Source: Echinarachnius parma (lineage: Eukaryota; Echinodermata; Echinoidea; Clypeasteroida; Echinarachniidae). From it: 64,000 nucleotides of DNA. A program made the position numbers and the translations under genes. The first letter of the stretch is position 1, and the number at the start of each line of letters is the position of its first letter. The stretch lies in NCBI GenBank assembly GCA_037951105.1, contig JBAMJV010001385.1, forward strand, positions 62,001 to 126,000, read 5' to 3'. Of this stretch, positions 23,401 through 33,439 are shown one piece after another. The notes beneath the pieces are model-generated. The model made no database searches and was not told the origin of the DNA. It was given only the letters and a program-made list of their open reading frames with translations.

Positions 23401-26400
23401 GATGCATACCGATGGGGCTTAAATTAAAATGCAGATAATGCTAACATACCGGCGCCCAATATGAAAGTCGTACCGGCGGTCCGAATTACCAATTTCGAAA
23501 AAAAAACAACAACAACGAAAGTCACTCGAGGTTTTTCCCAAGTGTGTTGCTTCTAAAGTACCTTATACAAAGGTACACACGACCGTTATACCAAAGCGGT
23601 CTTAATCAAGAGTGTATAATCAATAACCTGTGCCATCCGACCCGGAACGAGCCCAGCGATCACTCAAAACAAACTAACGTAAGATATTGTAGTAACCCCG
23701 AGATAAACCAGTATCCGAAAGCTACACCTGTCACGTGTAATGCGTCAACCATGCCAAGGAAATCGAATGTATACGCTTCCTTTGCAAAAACAATTCGAAA
23801 AGTATTCAAACCAGCTTCTGTCCGCACGTACGACTGACCAATGCTGAAACGCACATTGACACATGATTGTGCAGTACTTCTAAAGAATGGATCATAAGGC
23901 GCTAGTTCCGATATGAACACGCCCCAAACAAATTACGTAGGCGTAACGACTAGGGCATTGAATCACGATAATGCCATATACTATATATAATAGATCGATC
24001 ACCTGGCGTCAAAAACGCCAATCAATAGATCACGGCAAATAACCTAGTTCCGCAAATTGATTCGCACGAACGACTGCCGAATCTCCGTCAACGTCAGTAT
24101 GAATAAAATACTGCAACACTCAATTCATTGTAGCGGGACGATAACACACAACCGTCAACACAGATACGTGTCGGCATTGCCGTGCCTAAACAGAACGCAT
24201 TGTTCAGATCCGACTGTCAATTGTCGCAACCTATGATATAGGGGCAACAAAGTATGTTCACACCTTGAACATTGTTCACTCATGTCCACTTTGTATCGCT
24301 ATAGAAGTGAACGATACTGTAGTCATGCAGAACGAATAATGATGTGTTCTCAAACTAAAATATCCACCTACTCATCAGAGGTGGGTAAATCCAGCACCCA
24401 GCGACGGGTAGATCCAGCATCAGCGACGGGTAGATCCAGGCATCATCAGCTGGTGTATTCGATGGCCGATTTTGACGTACAGATTCTCACCTGGTCCCCT
24501 GACGGGGCATACAGGTAGCGGTTGGCCGTCTCTCCCCGGCCGCCTGATGGCAAAATAGGGAGCTTCAGCTGATAGTAAACCTGGTCCCCTCGCGGGGCAT
24601 ACAGGCCTATCCACCCGGTCGCCTGACGGCGCATTAGGGTGTGCTGGTAGGTATGCGGTGAAAGTGTAACTTCAAGCCGGCGTATATGTTAGCTAGTAGT
24701 AGAAAAGGCTTGAGTTGAAGACGAGGATTCACCCAGACGAGCGTGTAGAATAATCGGTGCTACTCGGCTACACACAAATATACAATGGCGTTGTCGCGAA
24801 ACCGCGGCGTATATATACACGGGGGAGCGAGAGCTCATTTGCATATCAATAGAAAACCTATTGTCTACAAAAATGTGGTGCTATTTCGGCCGCAACAGAT
24901 GTGCGTCCTACCTGATTCCGATTCATTAGGCCATACGAAGTAGAATTGATAACATTCTGGCAGAGTCGCGTTTTGTGACCACAAATAAGGAATTTAAGCA
25001 AATATACCCCGAAGCAGCAGCGATATTCAGCATGTTCAGCAACTTAAGCGCTAAATATATGTGCTTATAATTGTAAAAACGAACGGTCGCAAGTTATACC
25101 TCATTAACCTTCAACGTGTCAGTTGAATATATAGCGAGTACCAAGGTCCTTATCTCCAAGTGCCACAATAATTAAACGGCCTTTAAAGTGAAACGGTAAT
25201 ATAGGGATTAACAAAAAGATAATTATTGAAAGGCAAACGCCCCATGCTTGAATATTAGGGTGTGCAATAAACAATAGAGCCACTTACGCATACAAAGCCC
25301 CACACAATCACACAATAGTATTGGACATGTTCAATTATTATACTGTCATTCAGTGTATACAAGCACTTGGAACTGTAGGGGTAGATTGCTGAGAGATACA
25401 AAGCAACTGACCTCAAGCGTACATGCAATGTATTGTCCCTCTAGGCATATTCGGTGTCAACTGTTAATATACTCGATAAAATAATATTATATAAGTACTA
25501 ACAAAACATATACTTCGCTACATAATTATGATGTCCTCATTCGTCCTTAACGCTATAACCATCTCACTGGATAACTTATTTTAATAGTCATGAGATAGTA
25601 GCTCATTATGTCTCATCGTGATCATCTTTCTGCGCCAGTCACACACATACACGACGCACGGCCCGCGCACTGATAAATTAGCAATTTTGGCCAGTGTGTT
25701 GTTTTTCGCTAGGTGTGGGTCAGCATTCGTTACTTGTTCGTCGAGCGCGCTGGACCAACGCCGAGATTTGTTGTGCATACACTCAAGTTGGGCGCACAAC
25801 GACGCACATATGATCTTATTTTCCATTTCAAGATTAATTTTCAATGAGCGGGGGGAAAAAAAGTTCGGCTAGAACCCTCAATGTTGATGACGGCCTCCCT
25901 CATGGATCTGTCTTTGCCCCGATGCTTTTCAACATTTATGTAAGTGACCTGCCGGAGACCACTTCCAGGAAATTTGCCTATCCAGATGATTTTGCAATTG
26001 CTACCAAATCCACCGATTTCAACAAACTTAGCTCACCTTCACCGAAGACATGAAGATGGAGGACTACTTCACCTACTGGCGCCTCCGTCCCAATCCTACT
26101 AAGACTACATCCACTGCCTTCCACCTCAGTAACAGACAAGCAAAAACATAACTTAAGGTCACATGGTGTGGAAATACAGTCAAACATGAAGAGTTCCCCA
26201 AATACCTTGGAGTTACCCTGGACAGCAGCCTCACCTATCGTGAACATCTGGAGAGGTTTTCCGGAAAACTGAAGACCAGGGTCAATATTATCCGGAAGCT
26301 AGCCGGAAACAGCTGGGATTCAGGCACACAAACCCTTCGAACAGCCTGCATAGCGCTTGTGTACTCTGTTGCAGAGTACTGCTCACCAGTAGAGCTGCCA

Positions 26401-29400
26401 TACCGAGAAGGTAGATATCATCTTAAACTCAGCAATGAGAATAATTACTGACACTCTTAAGTCAACACCTCTTCAATGGCTACCTGCTCTCTCCCACATT
26501 TCTCCCCCTCAAGTACGCAGACAGGAGATAACGCGCAAAGAGCTACACCGCACCTTCACCAACCCAGACCTACCTATCCACGAGGACCTAGGGAACCTAC
26601 CCAACATGCGCCTTAAATCACGGACACCCTTCTGGTCTTCTGCGAAGTCTCTAGAAGAGTTCAACCTAAAACGAAAATGGCGCAAAAAACTGGGTGGAAT
26701 CCGACTTCCCTAACCAAGACCTTGTACTGGACCCTACGCCAGAGCCAGCATGCGTCAACCTCCTCAGAAAGCAATGGGTGACTCTGAACAGGATAAAAAC
26801 ACCACACGCAAGGTCAGCCCGTCATCTCCATCGATGGAAAATGAAAGACAGCCCTGCATGTGACTGCGGGAATCCAGACCAGACAGTGCAGCAATGTTTC
26901 CCTGATAGTTTTGAGGGCATTCATCAGACAACAGATGCTGCTCTGACCTGGCTAAGAAGCTTAAACTTGACTTTATAGAATGTGCATATATGTCATACGA
27001 AACAAACAAATGCGCGGGCAGTGCTAGTGCGTCGCGTATGCGTACGAGTCATAATACACAGGTCGCAAGTAGCTCCTTTGACATGTTCGATATCACATTG
27101 TCCTTATTCTATCACAGGTTTCTATCGCATGGATTTTCCCTTTGGAATGTTTGATAGCCACAAGAAGGCTGCGTATGATTTCACATTATGATATTTATAC
27201 ACAGGTCTCAAATAACTCCTTCAATTATACTCTTCACTGAATAACTCCCTTTGATAACCCCGAACGCGTAGCTTATGTTTTCTTATTAAGATGTGTCTCC
27301 TAAGGTCGCATTTAGGTACTTCAATATAAGATTATTACTGCATTTTAACATGCAATTGAGACTTGCTGCTTATGACTTCATTTTACACAGGTTGCAAAGA
27401 ACTCCTTCGACGATATAAACCTGCGAGTGTGTTGTCTGGACGTGCTGAATGCGGGCCAGGAGACCGCCAGTATGACCGTCCTCTGGATCATCTACCTAAT
27501 GGCAGCCCACCCCGACATCCAACAGAAGGTCCACCAGGAGATCCTCGAGGTCGTCGGTGGTCAGCGACGCCCGAATTACGCAGATCGTCTCGCGATGCCG
27601 TACACGGAAGCCACCATCGCAGAGTGCATGCGTCTCAAGCCCTCTCGATCGATGGGTATCCCCCACGTAGCATCACGTGACTGTCAGGTGGGCGGTTATG
27701 ACGTACCAAAGGGAAGTCTTGTCATACTCCACACCTGGTACCTGTCGAGGAGTCCGGAACTGTGGGACGAGCCCGATGCCTTTAAGCCAGAGCGATTCGT
27801 GGATGCGGACGGGAATGTAGACAAGACCTTGGAGGGATATCCTTTCGGTGAAGGTACAGTATTTTCATTTATGAAGAGATTAATTCCAAAAGGCGCTAAA
27901 TCCACTTGTTCAACTTTGGAGAAAAGCGGGTTTCTTTGTCCGACGTTGTACACTATGGGATATGAAAATGACACCATTTCTGCGCCACCATCTCTGAGCA
28001 ACCAATGATTTCGTATTGCACATGGGCCTGAGTTTATTGAGTTTACTAAAGAGATATTATACGTTGTCGATATCGGAAATCTATATACAGGGTGGCCCCA
28101 AAAAACGGAACGGGTCACTTCCCAAAATAAAGTAACAGAATAAACATGTCCATCGGATAGGGTGTCCTTTCCAATGAATAACGATACCAAGAAAAGTAAT
28201 TTTGGACGTGTAGTTTTTGTTTTAGGGCGCTTTGAGTGAGACCATGTCAGGTTCCTATTTTTGTCAATTTTACCAAGTTAGTGTCTGATAAATGAGACTT
28301 ACTGCCCGTCATACTATTGACCAATTATGCCCATTCTCTCGGCACCGCTCGGCACACAGCTGAATGCAAACTAACAATGGCGCGCGGCATACTCGCGTGT
28401 TCAATGGTATGTCGGACACGTCCAAAATTACTTTTCTTGGTATCGTTGTTCATTGGAAAGGACACTCTATCCGATGGACATGTTCATTTGGTTACTTTAT
28501 TTTGGGAAGTGCCCCGTTCCGTTTTTTTCTTTGGGCCACCCTGTATAAACATTGTAACAAATTCGCAAAACGTACTTAGAACTCTAGCGGTTCGCAAGTA
28601 CATTGTATTCATATTACCAGTGGAAGAATCAAATAGATTCGGTATTCCGAATTTCTCTTTTGCTAGCTACAAAAGTATTAATGAATGAATTTCTCGGATT
28701 TGAAAGTCTCCTCTGATGACATTCACCCGTGAACAAAATTAATAACACCAGTAAGCGAATATAATTTTTCATTTTCGATCATTAGTCGATCATATGACAT
28801 CCACAATGGCATTTTCACACATTACTCGGTCATATCACATCAACGACATTATACATTTTTATCAAACCTTTGTTACTTTATGCACATGTCAACAACATTG
28901 CAACGTATATCTTTATAAATTTTGTTTATTACCATCATTATTGCGATCATCAATATCATTATTCTGGTATTATACATTATATAGGTTTTCCCGGTCAATT
29001 ACGAGTCATTCGTTTTGATAAGCGTGTCATTCAATTAAGCTGAAGGCTTGCAATTGTGGTTCAAAATTGCATTTTGTTCATACGATTTAGCTCTTCGGTC
29101 AACTGATTTACCACTTGTAGCATTCAATTTAAAAAAACAAGCTATTTGCAATCAACTTCGCCAACGGATTTCACGGAAGACGGTATTACGTAATCACGAA
29201 TTTTCTCGCTTTAAATTGAATGACAATTTTACGAAATAAAAACACGTTTTAAATCGAATGCAAACAAAATGTTTTCAAATTATTGTTATATGAATTCGAA
29301 TGCTAAACTAAAAAACAAATTTGAACTGTAAAATACAGCTGCGGTGAAAAAATCGGCGAAATTGAATGCGCACAAAATGAATTCGTGTGGTCAACTTATG

Positions 29401-29656
29401 AAATTGACCGAGAAATCCTATATTATAAGTATTTTATAATCGTTTTTAACATCGTCATCATTACTATTCCCCTGTTACAGGGCGTCGAGCTTGCCCAGCT
29501 GAGAGTGGAGCTCGCATGGAGATATTCGTCCTCATTACGTACATCCTGCAGGAGTTCGCCCTCCGGCTACCCGAAGGAGCAGCCAAGACCAACCCCGGCC
29601 ACCACGCCTTTACCTACACCCCTAGACCGTATAAGATACACGCAACAAAACTTTAA
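17097..29656 (+). CDS. Cytochrome P450, CYP2-clan-like, complete five-exon gene (503 aa)
   Basis: Haem-thiolate monooxygenase, expected in the ER membrane, using O2 and NADPH-P450 reductase; substrate unknown. Exons 17097-17469, 19162-19252, 20906-21314, 27391-27853 and 29481-29656 sum to 1512 nt. Residues 1-35 form a membrane anchor, then the proline hinge YPPGPRGIPFVGN; helix C W134xxxR138; helix I AGQET (312-316); K-helix ExxR (369-372); PERF (424-427); haem loop PFGEGRRACPA with Cys450, where the last position is Ala rather than the usual Gly. Intron phases are 1, 2, 0, 1. Intron 2 needs a GC donor. Introns are packed with MITEs, intron 3 being 6.1 kb. No frame lesion seen. CYP family beyond clan 2 not assigned. 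Confidence 0.9.
17500..17990. mobile_element. Long palindromic element in P450 intron 1, loop-free centre
   Basis: Begins at a TTAAAGGGATAG junction. Arms of about 200 bp (about 17551-17757 and 17758-17969) pair. The central 44 bp (17736-17779) is a perfect loopless palindrome. Confidence 0.75.
17985..18380. mobile_element. Family A TTAA-MITE, diverged fragment
   Basis: Matches the body of the family copy at 19624-20183 (CCTGTTATCATTTT, AACAACTGTTTAAAAAC blocks) with clear divergence and no ends. Confidence 0.6.
18390..18834. mobile_element. Family C TTAA-MITE, copy 1
   Basis: Ends GGGTACCACCACC and GGTGGTCCCCTTTAA. Second copy at 21435-21858, fragment at 29702-29880. Confidence 0.75.
19162..19252 (+). 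CDS. P450 exon 2
   Basis: Acceptor GGTCAG at 19161. Encodes GITFSNDSVWREQR with the helix C Trp and Arg. To keep frame with exon 3 it must end AAGAG|GCAAGC, a GC donor. The alternative GT at 19243 puts exon 3 out of frame. Confidence 0.8.
19624..20183. mobile_element. Family A TTAA-MITE, copy in P450 intron 2
   Basis: TTAA at both ends. Contains the small palindrome GTGGGGCCCCAC shared by the family. Confidence 0.75.
20906..21314 (+). CDS. P450 exon 3
   Basis: Acceptor TTTTCAG at 20905, phase 2 in, phase 0 out; donor GAG|GTATGT. Encodes helices D to H. GC-rich compared with the introns, as expected of coding sequence here. Confidence 0.9.
21435..21858. mobile_element. Family C TTAA-MITE, copy 2
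   Basis: TTAA at 21435-21438 and 21855-21858. Homologous to 18390-18834 in the same orientation. Confidence 0.8.
21921..22372. mobile_element. Inverted-repeat element X (89-bp arms) carrying a module of element Y
   Basis: Arms 21921-22009 and 22284-22372 are near-exact inverse copies. Inside, 21999-22134 is an exact inverse copy of the right end of element Y (24785-24919). No ORF. Confidence 0.75.
22073..22110 (+). promoter_or_regulatory. Octamer plus TATA module in element X
   Basis: ATGCAAAT is followed about 22 nt later by GTATATATAC and a CpG-rich stretch. Looks like a POU-factor octamer and TATA promoter. The same module lies inverted near 24808-24847. Function inferred. Confidence 0.35.
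24378..24440. repeat. Minisatellite, about 22-bp unit
   Basis: Three units of CAGCGACGGGTAGATCCAG-like sequence (the first diverged), directly left of the hairpin array. Confidence 0.75.
24490..24639. repeat. Array of four 26-nt double-hairpin repeats
   Basis: Units at 24490-24515, 24535-24560, 24580-24605 and 24614-24639 (start spacing 45, 45, 34). Units 1 and 3 have outer stem CCTG/CAGG and inner stem CCCC/GGGG. Units 2 and 4 have CCC/GGG outside and GCC/GGC or CGCC/GGCG inside. Changes on one side are mirrored on the other, preserving pairing. Confidence 0.75.
24941..25842. other. P450 intron 3, nothing recognised
   Basis: No convincing ORF, inverted repeat or RNA gene. Short ORFs at 25581-25872 overlap each other on both strands and match nothing I know. 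Confidence 0.4.
25843..26978 (+). pseudogene. Jockey/I-like LINE reverse-transcriptase fragment, decayed
   Basis: Starts just before the DGLPHGSVFAPMLFNIYVSD motif (consensus NGLPQGS). The catalytic YADD has become YPDD, and at least two frameshifts and an internal stop follow, with readable blocks KYLGVTLDSSLTY-like, ALVYSVAEYCSP, and a C-terminal CDCGNPDQT zinc-like motif. 5' truncated and dead. Related to the copy at 58730-59865. Confidence 0.8.
26979..27390. other. P450 intron 3, last segment
   Basis: Contains loosely repeated TTTCACATTATGA/ACACAGGT segments resembling the true acceptor region (near 27110, 27180 and 27380). No gene seen. Confidence 0.35.
27391..27853 (+). CDS. P450 exon 4
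   Basis: Acceptor TTTACACAG. Encodes helix I AGQETA, the K-helix ExxR, the IPH segment and PERF, ending inside the haem loop at PFGEG. Donor AAG|GTACAG, phase 1. Confidence 0.9.
28084..28547. mobile_element. MITE with TATACAGGGTGGCCC ends, copy 1
   Basis: Arms of about 125 bp (28084-28210, 28420-28547), ends TATACAGGGTGGC. Related shorter copy at 56001-56148. TA-rich ends suggest a mariner-type family. In P450 intron 4. Confidence 0.8.
28980..29422. mobile_element. MITE with TATAGG...CTCGGTCA ends, copy 2 (inverted)
   Basis: Reverse-complement relative of 14964-15415, about 80 to 85 percent similar by eye. Ends about 60 bp before P450 exon 5. Confidence 0.75.
29481..29656 (+). CDS. P450 exon 5, haem Cys and C-terminus
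   Basis: Acceptor CTGTTACAG. Completes the haem loop GRRACPAESGAR and the C-terminal beta region. Ends CTT TAA, the stop lying inside a TTAA that begins a MITE. Confidence 0.9.
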
Positions 29657-30271
29657 AGGGATCTAGTAACTTTGTTGACAAGTGCAAAAAGTGATGAGTG
29701 ATTAAAGGGGACCACCAGGCAAAGAACAACACATTATTATATGTTTGGTACCGGTTTGTGATATCAAATAGATACCCAACATTTTGCAAAGGGTTGTGTA
29801 ATTCATAAACAAAGCAATTAATGTCCACCACTTACGGAACCACTACAATTTCCTGGTTCCCAACAGGCCAAACATTTGCGAGTGCGCCAATGCTATTTGT
29901 AATAAATGTGGGGCCCCACAATTATTCGACAATTTTGAACCAGCCGTTAAATTTTTTTATTAATGCTTCCTCTTTTTAAAAATTTACAAAAAAATGTTTT
30001 TAGATAGTTGTAGATTATCTCTCTATCTAATCACTATTTCAACAAAAAATCACATGCACAATATTTTATTTAAAATGGCTGAAACCGATGAGTGTTTAGA
30101 AAGCGCCCTCTTGAGTTTTAACGGCTCATTTTGAATGATAACAGGCGTTTTACTTAATCATTTGTAATGTTTTATTCCTTTCGAGCATGTTGGATTTATA
30201 ACTATTAGTTTGTAATGGTGCAGGTTTTGCTTAATACAATTCAGTTGACCAGAACTCAACTATCCCTTTAA
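29653..30271. mobile_element. Stack of truncated TTAA-MITEs forming the P450 3' UTR (families B, C, A)
   Basis: Family B end TTAAAGGGATCTAGTAAC at 29653, family C from 29702 and family A from about 29885 to the TTAA at 30268-30271. A candidate polyadenylation signal AATAAA at 29901-29906 lies in the family A part. Confidence 0.7.
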
Positions 30272-30308
30272 ACTGGATTGGGTGAATTGAAAACAATTTT
30301 AGACACCT

Positions 30309-31325
30309 AGGGCTTGTTGCAAGAAAGGGTCCTATCTTTAGGACGTCCTAAATGTCACGTGACTGTCATGTGACTACGACTGAATTACGTACACTTAGGA
30401 CAGTTGTCCTAACTTCGCGATCGGAACAAACCCCATCATCGGTCAAATGTAAACATGTTTTATGGAAAGCTTGCGTTATTTCAATCAGTGTGAAAAAAAA
30501 CATGTTATCCCATGCTACCACTGAAGTAATAAATCCTAATTCCCTTTGCCTCCTCATCAAATGTAAGGCCTTTCTGGTGCCCAGCCCCTCCTCCGACTCT
30601 GGAAAAAAATTACAGCTACGCCACTAGCCTATTTGGGAAATGAATTTAACTTTCAAGACGTATATACGTTTGTATCGCTGATGTTTTCTATTAGTATCGG
30701 GAACGAAACGTATATCGTGAACAAGTAGTTTCCATACTTTATAGAATGGTCTCGATAAAGAAGACCTCTCTTGAATATAAATATTGTTCATTACTTATTT
30801 TCAAAGGTAAAAGGTCTTCCTTTTGCCAGATCATCTACTTTTCAGGTAAATGTAATATTTATTGATAAAGTGTAGCTGATCAGATAAGTTAATTGTAGCG
30901 AAAATATATATAATATTTTTCACATGTATAATATAGGGTCTGTTTGATGAAGATACTAATTAATGGTGTCTTTAAATAGGCACAAGCAGCAACATAAGCA
31001 AATCTTTTCCGAATAATATATTTCATGTTTTTTTGTGTGTTCGCTTTCAGCTACCCGTTTGCTTTGCATGTGAACTTAACATTGTAATATGTTCTGTGTA
31101 TGTTTTATATCATTTGTCATTCTAACGCACCTATAGACCAGCAATAGGCTTCTATGCTGATAATTATTTTACCGATTATACATTAGGTTCATGGCAAAGG
31201 CTAATTTCGACTTGGGAGCCTTTCTTGCAACAGTTTAGGATAACTGTCCTATGTACGTAGTCATATGACAATCACGTGACATTTATGACGTCCTAAAGAT
31301 AGGACCCTTTCTTGCAACAAGCCCC
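30309..31325. mobile_element. Element of about 1 kb with about 100-bp inverted ends
   Basis: Ends AGGGCTTGTTGCAAGAAAGG and its inverse. The TTAGGACGTCCTAA, CACGTGAC and GTCATGTGAC motifs pair between arms 30309-30417 and about 31236-31325. The right arm has an extra terminal-like CCTTTCTTGCAACAG. The interior has no ORF but includes a CAGTGGCGTAGC MITE end at 30570-30628. Confidence 0.75.
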
Positions 31326-31689
31326 TGATAGCGAAAGTTTGAGCAGACTTGGATAATATAATTTTTTTTTTATGATTTCAAAAGATTTAATTACAATCTT
31401 GTATGCTGCCCTCTTAGTTGATTTTTGTTGTGCTTAATATGTGATGTCACAGGGGAACTGTACAACAAAACATTTCATTTTCTTGAAAATGCATCGTCCC
31501 TCTACTCTTATACTCTGTTAGAGAAGAGTTGATTGTGTATGCGTTTAAGGTAAAAACTTCCTGAACTGGGTCAGTGATATCCAAGAAGAATTTTACAAAT
31601 ATGGTCATCTATATACAAAGTAATGTTGTTCTATTGTGGCAGCGCATATTTTGGTAAATTGCCATCTAGAGAGGGCGGCAAACAAAACT

Positions 31690-31780
31690 TGATGAAATCA
31701 TAATAGTGTAAAGCGCTATTCATAATTTTTGTATTTAGCGATTTATAAGAAACTATATTATTATTATTATTAATAATCAT
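31690..31780 (+). mobile_element. CR1/L2-like LINE or SINE 3' end with (ATT)n tail
   Basis: AAAGCGCTATTCAT...GCGATTTATAAGA followed by TATTATTATTATT, the familiar GCGCTATATAA plus ATT-repeat tail. Inverted relative at 34765-34862. Confidence 0.55.
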
Positions 31781-32196
31781 AACTTTTGCATAGAATTGTT
31801 TTTGCTCAAACTGTATTAATTTTGACTTAATTGTTTTTATTCATTTAAACATAATCTCATGATACAATAATTATACAAATGATATGGAAATAGATGCATT
31901 AAACATTAAACATGTAAACTGATACATTGATTAACATAATAGCAACGTTTCTAATTGTAATGGAGAAATACAAAGTATACACCGTTTTAAAACAGTATAC
32001 AAAGTCGAAAATACCATTTACTAATATATGAGATTATGTACGAGACCATCGTTGTAAGCATTGCTTGAGATGATGATGGTCTCTAAAAACAAAATTGTAA
32101 ACGCGTTACAAAAAAAAAAATTGGGTTTTTATTTTTTGTTTAATGTTTTAATTTTAAGATTGCCCCTTTCATTCAATCCACGAAACTTTCCATTGA
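31781..32196. other. AT-rich spacer
   Basis: No gene or clear repeat seen. Confidence 0.4.
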
Positions 32197-32306
32197 AACA
32201 GTGGCGTAGCTACGGGGGGGGGGGGGGGGGGGCGGAGGGCACGTGCCCCCCCCCCCCCCCCCCCCCTCGATCGTTTGGCAACAAAAAAATGTCGAACGAC
32301 CCAAAA

Positions 32307-32865
32307 TTAAAGGGATAGTTGAGTTTTGGTAGAGAGGGCGCTACACAAAATAATTTTTTTGTGAGTGTCAAATTTGAAAGAGCATACAATTTTAATGGCA
32401 GAATAAACTTTATTTGATCAAAATCGGTTCAGAAACGGCTGAAATATCCATAAACATAACCATTTGTAATAAATGTGGGGCACCACAAGTATTCGATAAT
32501 TTTGAACCATCCGTTAAAATTCGTTTTAAAATGCTTCCTCTTTTCAAAAAATGTCAAAAGAGGTTTTTAGATAGTTGTTGATTATCTCTCTATCTAATCA
32601 CTATTTCAACAAAACATCACATTCACAATATTTTATTTAAAATGGTTTAAACAAATACGTTTTTTTTTTAAGCGCCCTCTTTAGTTTAAAAAGCTCTTTT
32701 TATGATAACAGGCTTTTTGCTTTGTCGTTTGTAATTTTTGTATTCCTTTTGAGCATGGTGGAGTTATAACTATTAGTTTGTAATGTAATGGTGCAGGTTT
32801 TGGTTACTAAAATTCCGTTTGAACAAAACTGTACTCTCTTTACCAGAACTCAACTATCCCTTTAA
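32307..32865. mobile_element. Family A TTAA-MITE, full-length
   Basis: TTAAAGGGATAGTTGAG at the left, inverse at the right, 559 bp. Preceded by a CAGTGGCGTAGC end with G and C runs (32200-32270). Its right TTAA is also the left TTAA of the next element. Confidence 0.85.
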
Positions 32866-33243
32866 AGGACCTAAAGAATACAGCGTACTTTAACACTTAT
32901 TCCATAGTTGATGACTTGAAACATAGGTCTGCTGAAAAAGAATCCATGAAAATAAACACAGTAGTGATTTAAGACTAGTTTTCTGATGCCAAATCTCACT
33001 TAGCAGCCAGATTACGCCCCACCCACATTTAGGGTCCGGAATCGGCAGCGTGATCGACATGTGATTGACAATTCATTGGCTTACGTCATGACGCGTCATC
33101 TGCAGGACAATTAGATATTTACTAATTACCCCAAAATTGATTGATTTCATGAGATGACTGCCAAATTCTTTTTCTTCGGGAAAATTACATATAGAGAGCC
33201 GAAATGTGAAAATTAGGCCATCTAGACGCTGTAGTTCCTTTAA
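32862..33243. mobile_element. Family E TTAA-MITE abutting family A
   Basis: Ends TTAAAGGACCTAAAG and CTGTAGTTCCTTTAA, 382 bp. Shares TTAA 32862-32865 with the neighbouring family A copy. Confidence 0.7.
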
Positions 33244-33439
33244 GTTCTCTGCACATTAAAACGGAATTTCATGTAAATACGACCAACATTGGCCCTTCTG
33301 GCAAGGAAGGAGCATCATTCATAGTCACTCTATCCTATTCATCGCGTACAGCATGGGGCTGCCAATGATGTTTATATGATACAAAATTCATTAAATTTGG
33401 ACCAGCATAACATATTCATAAAAGCAATTAAAAGTAGCA

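Larger units (their letters stand above)
22378..24940. mobile_element. Element Y: 2.56-kb unit with 36-bp exact terminal inverted repeats, no ORF recognised
   Basis: 22378-22413 and 24905-24940 are exact inverse copies (CTTCGTATGGCCTAATGAAT start). The interior looks more CpG-rich than the flanks and holds several short GC stems: 22447-22475 (GCACGACAGT/ACTGTCGTGC), 23073-23091 (CAGGCGG/CCGCCTG) and one at about 24011-24026 (GGCGT/ACGCC). It also holds a 22-bp minisatellite and a four-unit hairpin array on the right. No transposase or other protein was recognised; the short ORFs have no family resemblance. It lies wholly within P450 intron 3. Confidence 0.7.

Noticed and set aside
24490-24639. 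CRISPR array
   Set aside because: Four near-palindromic repeats with short spacers of 19, 19 and 8 nt, in a eukaryotic intron, with alternating repeat types and no cas genes. Kept as a hairpin array.
27696-28190. Minus-strand ORF of 164 codons and plus ORF 28317-28688
   Set aside because: The first is antisense to P450 exon 4 plus a MITE; the second lies within the TACAGGGTGGCCC MITE.
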